The notes beneath the pieces are model-generated. The model was given only the letters and a program-made list of their open reading frames with translations, was not told the origin of the DNA and did no database searches. Source: Parasulfuritortus sp036391875 (GTDB lineage Bacteria > Pseudomonadota > Gammaproteobacteria > Burkholderiales > Thiobacillaceae). Taken from it: 64,000 nucleotides of DNA. The translations under genes and the position numbers were made by a program. Location of the stretch: contig DASVZA010000019.1 of the NCBI GenBank assembly GCA_036391875.1, positions 1-64,000 of the forward strand, written 5' to 3'. Below are positions 10,651 through 18,758 of the stretch, piece by piece (positions within the stretch are counted from its first letter, which is position 1; each line of letters starts with the position of its first letter).

Positions 10651-11928
10651 GTGGCAACTGCAACCAGGCAATCCGCCGTGAAGCCCAAGGGCCCGGCCAC
10701 AAAACCCGCTGCCAAACCAAGCGCCAAAAAGGTTGTTGCGAAGCCCGCGGCGCCGAGCAAGAAGACGGCCGCCAAGCCCGCCTCGAAGGCGTCCGCGCCG
10801 GCCAAGAAAGTTGCTGCCAAACCAGTGAAGAAGGCCGCGGTCAAGCCTGCCCCTGCGGTCAAGAAGGTCGCCGCAAAGCCTGCGGCGCTGAGCAAGAAGA
10901 CGGTCGCCAAAGCCGCCGCGCCAGCCAAGAATGCGATAGCCAAGCCGGCACCGGCGAAGAAGCCGGCCGCCAAGGCGGCGCCCTCCGCCAAGAAGGCCGC
11001 TGCGCCAGCTGCGAAGAAGGCCGCGGTGAAGACCGCGACCAAAAAGGCAGCCGCACCGGTCGCCAAGAAGGCGGCGGCGAAAGCCGCACCGGTCGCGAAA
11101 CCGGCCGCCGCCAAGCCGGTCAAAAAGGCTGCGGCCAAGCCTGCCGCAGCGGCCAGGAAAGTCGCCGCGAAACCTGCGGCGCCGGCCAAGAAGGCGGCAG
11201 CCAAGCCGGCACCGGCGCAAAAGCCGGCCGCCAAGGCAAAGGCCGTCGCCAAGAAGGCCGCAGTACCCGTTACCCAAAAGGCCGCCGCGAAACCCGCAGC
11301 GGCCCCGAAACTGGCGGCAACCAAACCTGCCGCCAAATCCGCCCCGGCCGCCAGGCCTGTAGCCAAACCGGCTGCAGTCGCCCAGGCCGGTACGAAACCA
11401 ATAGCCAAGCCGGCCGCCAAGCCGGTGCAGGTCCCGAAAACCGTAAGTGAACCAATGTCCGTAACGAGCAAAACCCCCAAAGCCGCCGCCAAGGCGACCG
11501 CAACCAAGCCGGCCAACGGCAGTGTCATCAGCGAAGACGCGCTGCTCAAGATGCCCGAGAAGGACTACATGAACGATGTTCAACTGGCCTTCTTCAAGCA
11601 TCGCCTGCAGACCATGAAGGAAGAAATCCTGGTCAACGCCCGGGAGACCGGCGAGCACCTGAAGGAAAACGAGGTTTTCGCCGACCCCAACGACCGCGCC
11701 ACCGTGGAAGAGGAAAACATGCTGGAACAGCGCGTCCGCGACCGCGAACGCAAGCTGTTGAAGAAGATCGACGCCTCGCTGCGCCGGATCGAGGAAGGCG
11801 AATACGGCTACTGCCTGGAAACCGGCGAACCGATCGGCGTGGCCCGCCTGCTGGCCCGGCCCACCGCCGAGCTGTCCATCGAGGCCCAGGAAAAGCACGA
11901 GCGCCTGGAAAAGCTGTACGCCGACTGA
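10651..11928 (+). CDS. dksA: DksA-family RNA polymerase-binding protein with a long Lys/Ala/Pro tail and no zinc finger
   Basis: A 425-aa protein starting at GTG 10651 after AGAGGAGTCAAGGC. Residues 1 to about 285 are a low-complexity Lys-Pro-Ala tail like histone H1 or AlgP. The C-terminal 135 residues are DksA, with the coiled-coil tip DPNDRATVEEE that acts in the polymerase secondary channel, and the globular part GYCLETGEPIGVARLLARPT. Of the four zinc-finger cysteine positions only the first is Cys (the others are Thr, Ser and Ala), so zinc is not bound. DksA works with ppGpp on stringent-response promoters. The position inside a zinc-homeostasis block fits a zinc-independent paralogue, although single-Cys DksAs are also the only DksA in some groups. 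Confidence 0.88.
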   Translation: MATATRQSAVKPKGPATKPAAKPSAKKVVAKPAAPSKKTAAKPASKASAPAKKVAAKPVKKAAVKPAPAVKKVAAKPAALSKKTVAKAAAPAKNAIAKPAPAKKPAAKAAPSAKKAAAPAAKKAAVKTATKKAAAPVAKKAAAKAAPVAKPAAAKPVKKAAAKPAAAARKVAAKPAAPAKKAAAKPAPAQKPAAKAKAVAKKAAVPVTQKAAAKPAAAPKLAATKPAAKSAPAARPVAKPAAVAQAGTKPIAKPAAKPVQVPKTVSEPMSVTSKTPKAAAKATATKPANGSVISEDALLKMPEKDYMNDVQLAFFKHRLQTMKEEILVNARETGEHLKENEVFADPNDRATVEEENMLEQRVRDRERKLLKKIDASLRRIEEGEYGYCLETGEPIGVARLLARPTAELSIEAQEKHERLEKLYAD

Positions 11929-12063
11929 TCCGCCCTCCCTGGCGTGCTGCCCCGCCGGCCGCACGCCGCTCCCCATCATGATCGATCCGACATCCCGGGC
12001 AAACCACCGAATCCCCGGCGGGCTCCGCTCCGCCTGGCGGTTTCGCGTCGCCCGGAGTCAGCC

Positions 12064-12282
12064 ATGAACCTGATGCAGCGCCTGCTGGTCGGCGCCATCC
12101 GCGTCTACCAGATCGCCCTGTCGCCCTATTTTGGCAGCCAGTGCCGCTTCACGCCCACCTGCTCGGAATACGCCAAGGAGGCCGTGGTCAGGCACGGCGC
12201 GCTGAAGGGCAGCTGGCTGGCGATCCGGCGCATCGGCCGTTGCCACCCCTATCACCCCGGCGGCCACGACCCGGTGCCCTGA
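12064..12282 (+). CDS. yidD: YidD, membrane protein insertion efficiency factor
   Basis: A 72-aa protein with the whole YidD signature: YQIALSPYFGSQCRFTPTCS, then CHPYHPGGHDPVP at the end, with an N-terminal amphipathic or membrane-associated helix. YidD is thought to aid YidC-dependent membrane insertion. It normally sits between rnpA and yidC; here it lies between dksA and the Zur-like gene instead. This may be a second copy, as yidD paralogues do occur. The ATG at 12064 gives the family length. Confidence 0.92.
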   Translation: MNLMQRLLVGAIRVYQIALSPYFGSQCRFTPTCSEYAKEAVVRHGALKGSWLAIRRIGRCHPYHPGGHDPVP

Positions 12283-12308
12283 TTCCGTTTCGAACGCAGC
12301 ACCCAGCC

Positions 12309-12752
12309 ATGCCCAAACACGCCAGCCTCTCCGCCCACGACATCCTGCGCAACGCCGGCGAACGCGCAACGCCGGCGCGGGAGACCGTGCTCGACATCCT
12401 GCTGGCCGCACCCCGCGCCCTGACCCACCAGGAGATCGAGCAAAGCGCCCGGGAGAACGGACTCGACGCCGACCGGGTCACGCTCTACCGCGTCCTGGAC
12501 TGGCTGGTGGCGCGCCGCTACGCCCACCGCATCGCTGGCGAAGACCGGGTCTGGCGCTTCAATGCCGCCGGCCCCGAGGCGCACGGCCACGCCCATTTCC
12601 GCTGCACCGTCTGCGGCCAGGTGTTCTGCCTCAACGACCTGCAGCCGGGCCTCGGCTTCACGCTGCCCAAAGGCTTCCTGTTCGAACGGGCCGAGCTCAC
12701 CATCCAGGGCCTCTGCCCGGACTGCGCCAAAAGCGGCCAGGCACGGAAATAG
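12309..12752 (+). CDS. zur: Fur-family regulator, probably Zur
   Basis: A 147-aa Fur-superfamily repressor. The winged helix spans about residues 10-85, with THQEIEQSARENGLDADRVT and LYRVLDWLV as recognition region. The metal-binding part has HGHAHFRCTVCG, and a second Cys pair CPDC near the C-terminus builds the structural zinc site. The regulated metal cannot be fixed from sequence, but the flanking COG0523 GTPase and ZIP transporter make zinc the best reading. Two TGCAAC-N3-GTTGCA dyads directly downstream are likely its operators. Confidence 0.82.
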   Translation: MPKHASLSAHDILRNAGERATPARETVLDILLAAPRALTHQEIEQSARENGLDADRVTLYRVLDWLVARRYAHRIAGEDRVWRFNAAGPEAHGHAHFRCTVCGQVFCLNDLQPGLGFTLPKGFLFERAELTIQGLCPDCAKSGQARK

Positions 12753-12783
12753 CCGGTGTTGGCCGGCCACGCGCCGCGAGCAG

Positions 12784-12836
12784 TGCAACGCTGTTGCAAT
12801 TCGGCCGCCACCCTCCTATCATGCAACTCGGTTGCA
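12784..12836. promoter_or_regulatory. Tandem 6-3-6 palindromes, candidate Zur operators before the ZIP gene
   Basis: Two perfect inverted repeats with the same arms, TGCAACGCTGTTGCA (12784-12798) and TGCAACTCGGTTGCA (12822-12836), lie between the Zur-like gene and the ZIP transporter ATG at 12869. Their starts are 38 bp apart. Identical arms with different spacer bases indicate a protein-binding dyad. Assignment to Zur rests on position. Confidence 0.65.
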
Positions 12837-12868
12837 ACACCCCGCTTGTCCAGCCACTACCGGTAACC

Positions 12869-13648
12869 ATGACCCTCGTCTACATCCTGCTCGCCACCTT
12901 CGCCGGCGGCGTGCTTTCGGTGTTCGCCGCCGCCACCCTGTCGCTCACCGTGCTGGCCAGCCTGGCCCACCGCCTGGTGGCCTTCTCGGTCGGCATCCTG
13001 CTGGCCGTCGCATTCATGGATCTGCTGCCGGAGGCGGCCGAAGGGCTGGACGTCCGCTCCGTGGGCACCGCCATCGTGTTCGGCATCCTGTTCTTCTTCA
13101 TGCTGGAAAAGACCGCGCTCTGGCGCCACGACAACGCCCACGATCGTGCCCATGGCCACGATCGTGGGCATGACCACGACCACATCCATACCCCGCCGCC
13201 ATCGCCGACTGGCATGATGATCGTGCTCGGCAGCGCCCTGCACAATTTCGTCGACGGCGTGCTGATCGCAGCCACCTTCCTGCAGGACACCAGCCTGGGC
13301 CTGGCCACCGCGCTCGCCGTCATCGCCCACGAGATTCCGCACGAGATCGGCGACTTCATCGTCCTGCTGGCCGCCGGCCACAGCCGCAAGGAAGCGCTCT
13401 GGCTCAACGTGCTGGCCGGCTCGACCGCCGTGCTGGGCGGCGTCCTGGGCTGGCTCACGCTGCACGCGGTACACGGCATCATCCCCTACGTCATGGCCCT
13501 GGCCGTGGCCAGCTTCATCTACATCGCGGTCGCCGACCTGATTCCGGAACTGCAGGAACACCGCCGGCCGCACGATTTCCCGATCCAACTGATCCTGCTC
13601 CTGGCCGGCATCGGCGTGGTCCTGCTCGGCATGCGCCTGGAGGGATGA
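12869..13648 (+). CDS. ZIP-family metal transporter
   Basis: A 259-aa inner-membrane transporter of the ZIP family, expected to import zinc. It has eight predicted membrane segments with a His/Asp-rich cytoplasmic loop (residues about 90-108, repeated HD/HG). Helix IV holds ALHNFVDGVLIA and helix V holds HEIPHEIGDFIVL, the paired metal-site motifs of ZIPs. The ATG at 12869 follows the operator pair closely. It probably starts the transcript that continues through the DUF2796 and ABC genes. Confidence 0.92.
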   Translation: MTLVYILLATFAGGVLSVFAAATLSLTVLASLAHRLVAFSVGILLAVAFMDLLPEAAEGLDVRSVGTAIVFGILFFFMLEKTALWRHDNAHDRAHGHDRGHDHDHIHTPPPSPTGMMIVLGSALHNFVDGVLIAATFLQDTSLGLATALAVIAHEIPHEIGDFIVLLAAGHSRKEALWLNVLAGSTAVLGGVLGWLTLHAVHGIIPYVMALAVASFIYIAVADLIPELQEHRRPHDFPIQLILLLAGIGVVLLGMRLEG

Positions 13649-13716
13649 ACCGGATGCGGTTGAACTTTGCCGAGGAAACCGGAGTCCTCCGTCTAATTTT
13701 TTGCATGGAGCCTGCC

Positions 13717-14232
13717 ATGATCCGCCGTTCGTTCGTCCTCCTGCTCGCCGCCGCCCTGTCCCTCTCCGCACTGGCCGCGCCGCCCCACGTCCACGGCGTC
13801 GCCTCGCTCGACGTCGCGGTCGACGGCAACACCCTGAGCCTGCACCTCGAATCGCCCATGGAGAACCTGATCGGCTTCGAGCACCCCGCCTACGACCCGG
13901 CCCAGAAGGAGGCACTGAACCGGCTGCTGGCCCAGTTGCGGCGCCCGGCCGAACTGTTCGTGCCGACCCCGGCCGCCGGCTGCGTGCCCGGCAAGCCCAT
14001 GCTCGCCTCCTCGCTGTTCGGCACGCCCGACAAGAGCTTCAACCAGCACGGCCACGCCGACCTGGACGCCGACTTCGCCTTCAGTTGCGCCCATCCCGAG
14101 CAGCTGACCGGCCTGGAGGTGCACCTGATCCCGGTCTTCCCGCGCACCCACCGGGTCAACGTCCAGATCGCCGGCCCCAAGGGCCAGGCCGCCGTCCGGC
14201 TCGAAGCCGGCAACACCCACGTCGGCCTGTGA
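13717..14232 (+). CDS. DUF2796 (ZrgA-like) periplasmic protein
   Basis: A 171-aa exported protein with a clear signal peptide (SFVLLLAAALSLSALAA) and a mature start PPHVHGVASLDVAVDG, the DUF2796 signature. Two Cys (GCVPGK, FSCAHPE) and several His (NQHGHADLD) are possible metal ligands. DUF2796 proteins include ZrgA, a zinc-regulated periplasmic protein of Vibrio encoded with an ABC-type system and ExbBD. Here it stands 1 bp before the ABC ATPase gene. GGAG at 13707-13710 selects the ATG at 13717 over upstream ATGs. Confidence 0.85.
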   Translation: MIRRSFVLLLAAALSLSALAAPPHVHGVASLDVAVDGNTLSLHLESPMENLIGFEHPAYDPAQKEALNRLLAQLRRPAELFVPTPAAGCVPGKPMLASSLFGTPDKSFNQHGHADLDADFAFSCAHPEQLTGLEVHLIPVFPRTHRVNVQIAGPKGQAAVRLEAGNTHVGL

Positions 14233-14233
14233 C

Positions 14234-14944
14234 ATGGCCGACGCCGCCATCCGCATCGAAGGCCTGAACTTCCGCTGGCCGGGGTCGGCCCGGCCCTGCC
14301 TCGACATCCCCGATTTCCGGGTGGCGCGCGGCGAACACGTCTTCCTGCACGGCGAGAGCGGCAGCGGCAAGACCACTCTGCTCAACCTGCTGGCCGGCGT
14401 GCTGACGCCGCAGACGGGCCGCATCGAGGTGCTCGATCACGATCTCAAGACCCTGGCCGCCTCGGCCCGCGACCGCTACCGGGTCGACCACGTCGGCTTC
14501 ATCTTCCAGCAGTTCAACCTGATCCCCTACCTCTCCGCCCTGGACAACGTCCTGCTGCCCTGCCGCTTCTCGGTACGCCGCCGGCAGCGGGCGTTGGAGC
14601 AGGCCGGCGACCTGCACGCCGCAGCCGAGGCGCTGCTCGGCCATCTCGACCTCAACGCCGATCTCTGGCACCGTTCCTCGACCCGGCTCTCGGTCGGTCA
14701 GCAGCAGCGCGTGGCCGCCGCCCGCGCCCTGATCGGCCGACCCGAGATCGTCATCGCCGACGAGCCGACCTCGGCCCTGGACGCCGCCCGCCAGGCCGCC
14801 TTCCTCGACCTGCTGCGCCGCGAATGCGCCGCCGCCGACGCCACCCTGCTGTTCGTCAGCCACGATCAGCGGCTCGCCTCGGGCTTCGGCCGCCAGGCGG
14901 CGATGGCCGAGATCAATCGGATACATGGGGACGGAGCTGCATGA
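14234..14944 (+). CDS. ABC transporter ATP-binding protein (MacB/LolD type)
   Basis: A 236-aa ATPase. Walker A is GESGSGKTT near residue 38, the Q-loop is FIFQQFNLIPYLSALDN, the signature is LSVGQQQR, Walker B is IVIADEPTSALD, and the H-loop is VSHDQR. It belongs to the LolD/MacB group, which drives periplasmic mechanotransmission or lipoprotein release rather than ordinary import. It pairs with the FtsX-like permease, whose ATG overlaps its stop by 4 bp. Its place after DUF2796 implies a role in zinc stress or zinc acquisition. Confidence 0.9.
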   Translation: MADAAIRIEGLNFRWPGSARPCLDIPDFRVARGEHVFLHGESGSGKTTLLNLLAGVLTPQTGRIEVLDHDLKTLAASARDRYRVDHVGFIFQQFNLIPYLSALDNVLLPCRFSVRRRQRALEQAGDLHAAAEALLGHLDLNADLWHRSSTRLSVGQQQRVAAARALIGRPEIVIADEPTSALDAARQAAFLDLLRRECAAADATLLFVSHDQRLASGFGRQAAMAEINRIHGDGAA

Positions 14945-16203
14945 AACCTTTGCTCACCCTGGCCCTGAAGAGCGCCTGGAACCGCCGCTACACCCTGGGC
15001 CTGACCATGATCGCCGTGGCCCTCTCGGTCACCCTGCTGCTCGGCATCGAGCGCCTGCGCCACGACGCCCACGAGGGCTTCGCCCAGTCCGTCTCGGGCA
15101 CCGACCTGGTGATCGGCCCGCGCTCCAGCCCGATCCAGCTCCTGCTCTACGCCGTGTTCCACCTGGGCGAGGCGACCAACAACATGGACTGGTCGAGCGT
15201 CCAGGCTATCGCCCAGAATCCAGAGGTGGCCTGGGTGATTCCGCTCTCGCTGGGCGACTCGCACAAGGGCTTTCCGGTGCTGGCGACCAACTCGGACTAC
15301 TTCAAGTACTTCCACTACGGCGACCACCACCCGCTGGTGCTGGCCGAAGGCAAGCCGTTCAGCGACCTGTACGACGCCGTGCTCGGCGCCGACGTGGCCC
15401 AGAAGCTGCACTACAAGCTGGGCGACCGGATCATCCTCAGCCACGGCCTGAGCGGCAGCCACCTGACCCAGCACAAGGACAAGCCGTTCACCGTGGTCGG
15501 CATCCTGGCCCGGACCGGCACCCCGGTCGACCGCACGGTGCACATCAGCCTGCAGGCGATGGAGGCCATCCACCTCGACTGGCAGGCCGGCGCGCCGATC
15601 CCCGGCTTCGCCATCCCGCCCCAGTTCGCCAAGAAGTTCGACCTCACGCCCAAGACCGTGACCGCCATGCTGGTCGGCCTGAAGAGTCGGATCGCGGTGT
15701 TCTCGCTGCAGCGCGAGATCGCGAGCTTCCAGGCCGAGCCGCTGATGGCCATCCTGCCCGGGGTCGCGCTCGATCAATTGTGGAACCTGATGGGCGTCGC
15801 CGAGCGGGTCCTGCTCGCGGTCAGCGGCCTGGTGGTGGCGGTCAGCCTGGCCGGCCTGGTGGCCGTGGTGCTAGCCGGGCTCAACGAGCGCCGGCGCGAA
15901 CTGGCCATCCTCCGCTCGGTCGGTGCCGGGCCGCGCCACCTGGTCTTCCTGCTCACCCTGGAAGGCATGGCGGTCACCGTCGCCGGCGCGGTCGTCGGCG
16001 TCCTGCTGCTCACCTTGCTGTCGGCCACGCTCGGTTCCTGGGCGGAACTGCATTACGGCGTCGTCGTCCGCGTCGCCCTGCCCAGCCCCGAGGAATGGCA
16101 GCTGCTCGGCGCCGTGGTCGGGGTGGGCACCCTGGCCAGCCTGCTGCCCGGCCTGCGGGCCTATCGGATGGCCCTGGCCGACGGCCTGACTCCACGTGTC
16201 TGA
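14941..16203 (+). CDS. FtsX-like (MacB-type) ABC permease
   Basis: A 420-aa permease with one N-terminal membrane segment (near residues 20-38), a large periplasmic MacB_PCD-type domain, and three C-terminal segments of the FtsX fold (LLAVSGLVVAVSLAGLVAVV, LEGMAVTVAGAVVGVLLLTL, LLGAVVGVGTLASLLPGLRA). The ERRRELAILRSVGAGPRH coupling stretch contacts the ATPase. Translationally coupled to the ATPase gene. The system lacks an obvious membrane fusion partner, so tripartite efflux is less likely than a periplasmic function with the DUF2796 and DUF3299 proteins. Confidence 0.88.
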   Translation: MKPLLTLALKSAWNRRYTLGLTMIAVALSVTLLLGIERLRHDAHEGFAQSVSGTDLVIGPRSSPIQLLLYAVFHLGEATNNMDWSSVQAIAQNPEVAWVIPLSLGDSHKGFPVLATNSDYFKYFHYGDHHPLVLAEGKPFSDLYDAVLGADVAQKLHYKLGDRIILSHGLSGSHLTQHKDKPFTVVGILARTGTPVDRTVHISLQAMEAIHLDWQAGAPIPGFAIPPQFAKKFDLTPKTVTAMLVGLKSRIAVFSLQREIASFQAEPLMAILPGVALDQLWNLMGVAERVLLAVSGLVVAVSLAGLVAVVLAGLNERRRELAILRSVGAGPRHLVFLLTLEGMAVTVAGAVVGVLLLTLLSATLGSWAELHYGVVVRVALPSPEEWQLLGAVVGVGTLASLLPGLRAYRMALADGLTPRV

Positions 16204-16210
16204 GGAAACC

Positions 16211-16783
16211 ATGCGCTTATCGATCCCCCTCCTGCTCGCCACCGCCCTGATCCTGGCCGCACCGGCCTGGGCCAAGGACTACAAGGTCGGCGAGCGCCTG
16301 AACGAGAAGGCGGCCAAGAGCGCGTCCGCCTACAAGACCATCACCTGGGACGACCTGATGCCCAAGGACTGGGACCCGGCCGCGCCGTTCAAGGGCCTCG
16401 ACCTGGCCAAGCTGAAGGACTCCGACCCGCGCGCCATGGAGGCCCTGGCCAAGATGCGCAAGGAATGGGACGCCGCCCCGGTCAACCGCGACCTGGACGG
16501 CAAGCGCATCCGCATCCCCGGCTTCGTCGTCTCGCTCGACGGCGGCCCGGACCAGCTGCGCGAGTTCCTGCTGGTGCCCTACTTCGGCGCCTGCATCCAC
16601 GTGCCGCCGCCGCCCGCCAACCAGATCATCCACGTGCTGCCCAATCCTCCCGCCAAGGGCTTCCGCAGCATGGACACGGTCTGGGTCAGCGGCGTGATGA
16701 AGCTGGAACCGTCGCAGACCACCATGGGCAACTCCGGCTACGTACTGGATGCCCAGAAGGTCGTGCCCTACACCGGCCCCTGA
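16211..16783 (+). CDS. DUF3299 exported protein of the zinc block
   Basis: A 190-aa protein with a signal peptide ending AAPAWA. It has the DUF3299 core: TWDDLMPKDW, GKRIRIPGFVVSLDG, and FLLVPYFGACIHVPPPPANQ, the last with a conserved Cys-Ile-His that could bind metal. DUF3299 proteins commonly follow DUF2796-ABC genes. TGAGGAAACC just before ATG 16211 is the ribosome site. It overlaps nothing and is the last intact gene of the block before the exbB/exbD remnants. Confidence 0.83.
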   Translation: MRLSIPLLLATALILAAPAWAKDYKVGERLNEKAAKSASAYKTITWDDLMPKDWDPAAPFKGLDLAKLKDSDPRAMEALAKMRKEWDAAPVNRDLDGKRIRIPGFVVSLDGGPDQLREFLLVPYFGACIHVPPPPANQIIHVLPNPPAKGFRSMDTVWVSGVMKLEPSQTTMGNSGYVLDAQKVVPYTGP

Positions 16784-16811
16784 CTCCTACCAACCACACA
16801 CGGGACATGTC

Positions 16812-17022
16812 ATGAACTGGTTATCCGACCTGATCGACTACGGCGTGGTCGGCTGCTGCTGATCCTGAGCATCTGGGCCGTGGCCGCCGCCCTGGGACGC
16901 TTGGCCTCCCACACTGTGGGCTCGATCGGCACGGGGTGTGCCGTCAAGTGATCAGGACCGCCCCAGCCAGTCGCTGAAGCCCTGCGCGGCCTCCTAGCCG
17001 CCATTCCCTGCGCCTCCGGATG
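16812..17022 (+). pseudogene. exbB: Decayed exbB (TonB-system proton channel subunit)
   Basis: From ATG 16812 the frame reads MNWLSDLIDYGVVG and then a stop. Restoring one base near 16853 gives LLLILSIWAVAAALGR, the complete first segment of an ExbB of the TonB2 kind. The middle of the gene is missing. A further stretch near 16976-17022 reads EALRGLLAAIP, like the ExbB third membrane helix. Frameshift, internal loss and stops mean no functional protein. It lies 28 bp after the DUF3299 stop, where an intact exbB would fit a zinc-uptake operon. Confidence 0.6.
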
Positions 17023-17052
17023 AAGGAACTGCCGACCGAATGCGGAGTCCGC

Positions 17053-17270
17053 GTGTGGCGCATCGCTTCAAGGAAATCAACGCCATCCCGCTGGTGCTCG
17101 GGTCGACCACCGCCAACTCATCACCGCCGATTGTTTTTTCAATCGGGGGATGCGGCCTGCCCCAACTGCCCGAGGGAGATGCCGTCGTCGAACATGTTTG
17201 CCAAAGCGCGCCCGGCCTGCGCATACCGGTCCACCCCGGCAAAGCCTGGATCACCTGGAGACGCCCCCCG
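17053..17270 (+). pseudogene. exbD: Decayed exbD remnant
   Basis: One frame starting at GTG 17053 reads VAHRFKEINAIPLV, which is the conserved ExbD N-terminus (normally FKEIN-IPL-D-MLVLL). Immediately afterwards the DVMLVLL membrane part is lost and the sequence passes to LGSTTAN and later GLPQLPEGD, which only loosely follows ExbD. No full-length frame is open. Together with the preceding exbB remnant it records the loss of a dedicated TonB energising pair. The exact 3' limit is not definable; the rest up to 17510 shows no recognisable gene. Confidence 0.5.
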
Positions 17271-17510
17271 CCGCCTACCTCAGTTGGCTGCGCCCGCCGA
17301 CCCGAGCGGCCTGCTGCACCACCTGGACAACCTGCCCCGCGCCATGCCGCCTAGCATGGGCACTCGATCCGGACCACACCATCTGCGCCGCCCGGATCGG
17401 CCCGCACGACCCGGCGTGGCGACAAGCCGCGCCGGGCTCAAATTACTTCCGGATTTACCGCAGCCACGGAGTAAACTTATGTCCATTGGAATATACGCAT
17501 CTATACGGCC

Positions 17511-18758
17511 ATGTTTTCTTTCTTTCGGAAAGGCCATGCACCAGCCAAACCGACGATTCCGCACAGCGACAACCTGACCCGGCCCGAGGGGAAACCTGGG
17601 ACGGTGGGCAAGCCTGCCGCCACGAAAGCGACTGCCGGTGCCCGGCCCACTGCCCAATCCTCGGCCAAACCCGTCGCCGAGCCGCGGGTCGAGGCTGCGC
17701 CGGCGGTTCCTGAACCGCCGGCCATGCCCCAGCAGCCGGCCGCCAACGGCATCCAGGTACACGAAATGGAATTGCAGCTGGCGCCGGAAATCGAAGAAGC
17801 CGCCATGCTGTACGCCAACGGCCTGACCGGCGAGGCCACCGCCGCTTTGCACCGTTACATTCTCGACCACCCGGAAAGCCGCGATCCGCAACCCTGGTAC
17901 CTGTTGTTCGACCTCTACGAGATCACCGGGCAACGCCAACCCTTCGAAGAGCTGGCGGTCGATTTCGCCGTGCGCCTGGAACGTTCGCCGCCGACTTGGC
18001 GCCGCGCCCTGCCGGCCGAGAGCGGCAAAAACGCGCCCAAGCACCCGACTTTCGCCTTCGGCCCCGACCTGTCACCCCAGGACAAGGCTCGACTCGACCA
18101 TTTCCACCTGGAATGCGCAGCCGCCGAAACCGTCGCCCTGGACTTCCGCAAGACGCCGGTCCCCGGCGACGACGGCTACGCCCGCACCATGCTGGACAGC
18201 CTGACCCGGGTGGTCGGCATGGGCAAGGAGGTCCGGCTTACCGGCGGCGAGGCCTTCGTGGTACGGCTCAACGCCTCGCGCTCGGTCGGCCAGTTGACGG
18301 AAGCCACCTGGCTGTTGCTGCTGATGATGCTGCAACTGCTGGGCAAGGCCGACGAATTCGACGAGGTGGCGCTGGAGTACGCCATCCGCTTCGAGATGTC
18401 GCCGCCTTCCTACACCCCGCCGAAACACATCGCCAGCGAACCAGAAGAACCGGCCGACAGCGAACCCGAACCGTCCGACCATACCTTCCCTCTGCATGGC
18501 GTGCTGGGCTCCGGCTCGTCGGAAGCCTTCAAGCGATTGGCAGCTTTCGCCGCACCGCTGAACGCAGTAGAAATCGACCTGAGCCAAGTCAGCCGGGTCG
18601 ATTTCGCCGTCGTCGGCCTGCTCATGGATACGGTCATGTCGATGACCCAGGCCGGAAAACGGGTCGCGTTCCGCGGCGGCAACGGCATGGTCAACCTGTT
18701 CCTGCAGATGGTCGGGGTCAGCCAGTTCGCGACCATCCAGCACGAGGTCCGCAAATGA
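17511..18758 (+). CDS. STAS-domain protein with Pro/Ala-rich N-terminus, unknown role
   Basis: A 415-aa cytoplasmic protein. Residues 1-80 are a low-complexity Lys/Pro/Ala segment after MFSFFRKG. Two related helical segments follow (EEAAMLYANGLTGEATAAL and YLLFDLYEITG; later WLLLLMMLQLLGKADEFDEV, each followed by VxFAVRLE/EYAIRFEMSPP). Residues about 325-413 form a STAS-like domain (AVEIDLSQVSRVDFAVVGLL). There may be an earlier degenerate STAS copy between. STAS domains act in anti-anti-sigma switching or lipid asymmetry. It overlaps hslV by 4 bp, so the two are co-expressed. Specific function not recognised. Confidence 0.75.
   Translation: MFSFFRKGHAPAKPTIPHSDNLTRPEGKPGTVGKPAATKATAGARPTAQSSAKPVAEPRVEAAPAVPEPPAMPQQPAANGIQVHEMELQLAPEIEEAAMLYANGLTGEATAALHRYILDHPESRDPQPWYLLFDLYEITGQRQPFEELAVDFAVRLERSPPTWRRALPAESGKNAPKHPTFAFGPDLSPQDKARLDHFHLECAAAETVALDFRKTPVPGDDGYARTMLDSLTRVVGMGKEVRLTGGEAFVVRLNASRSVGQLTEATWLLLLMMLQLLGKADEFDEVALEYAIRFEMSPPSYTPPKHIASEPEEPADSEPEPSDHTFPLHGVLGSGSSEAFKRLAAFAAPLNAVEIDLSQVSRVDFAVVGLLMDTVMSMTQAGKRVAFRGGNGMVNLFLQMVGVSQFATIQHEVRK

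Noticed and set aside
10690..11440. DNA-level repeats in the dksA tail, considered as a tandem repeat or CRISPR-like array
   Set aside because: The periodicity comes from Lys-Pro-Ala codons in one long open frame; there are no fixed-length spacers.
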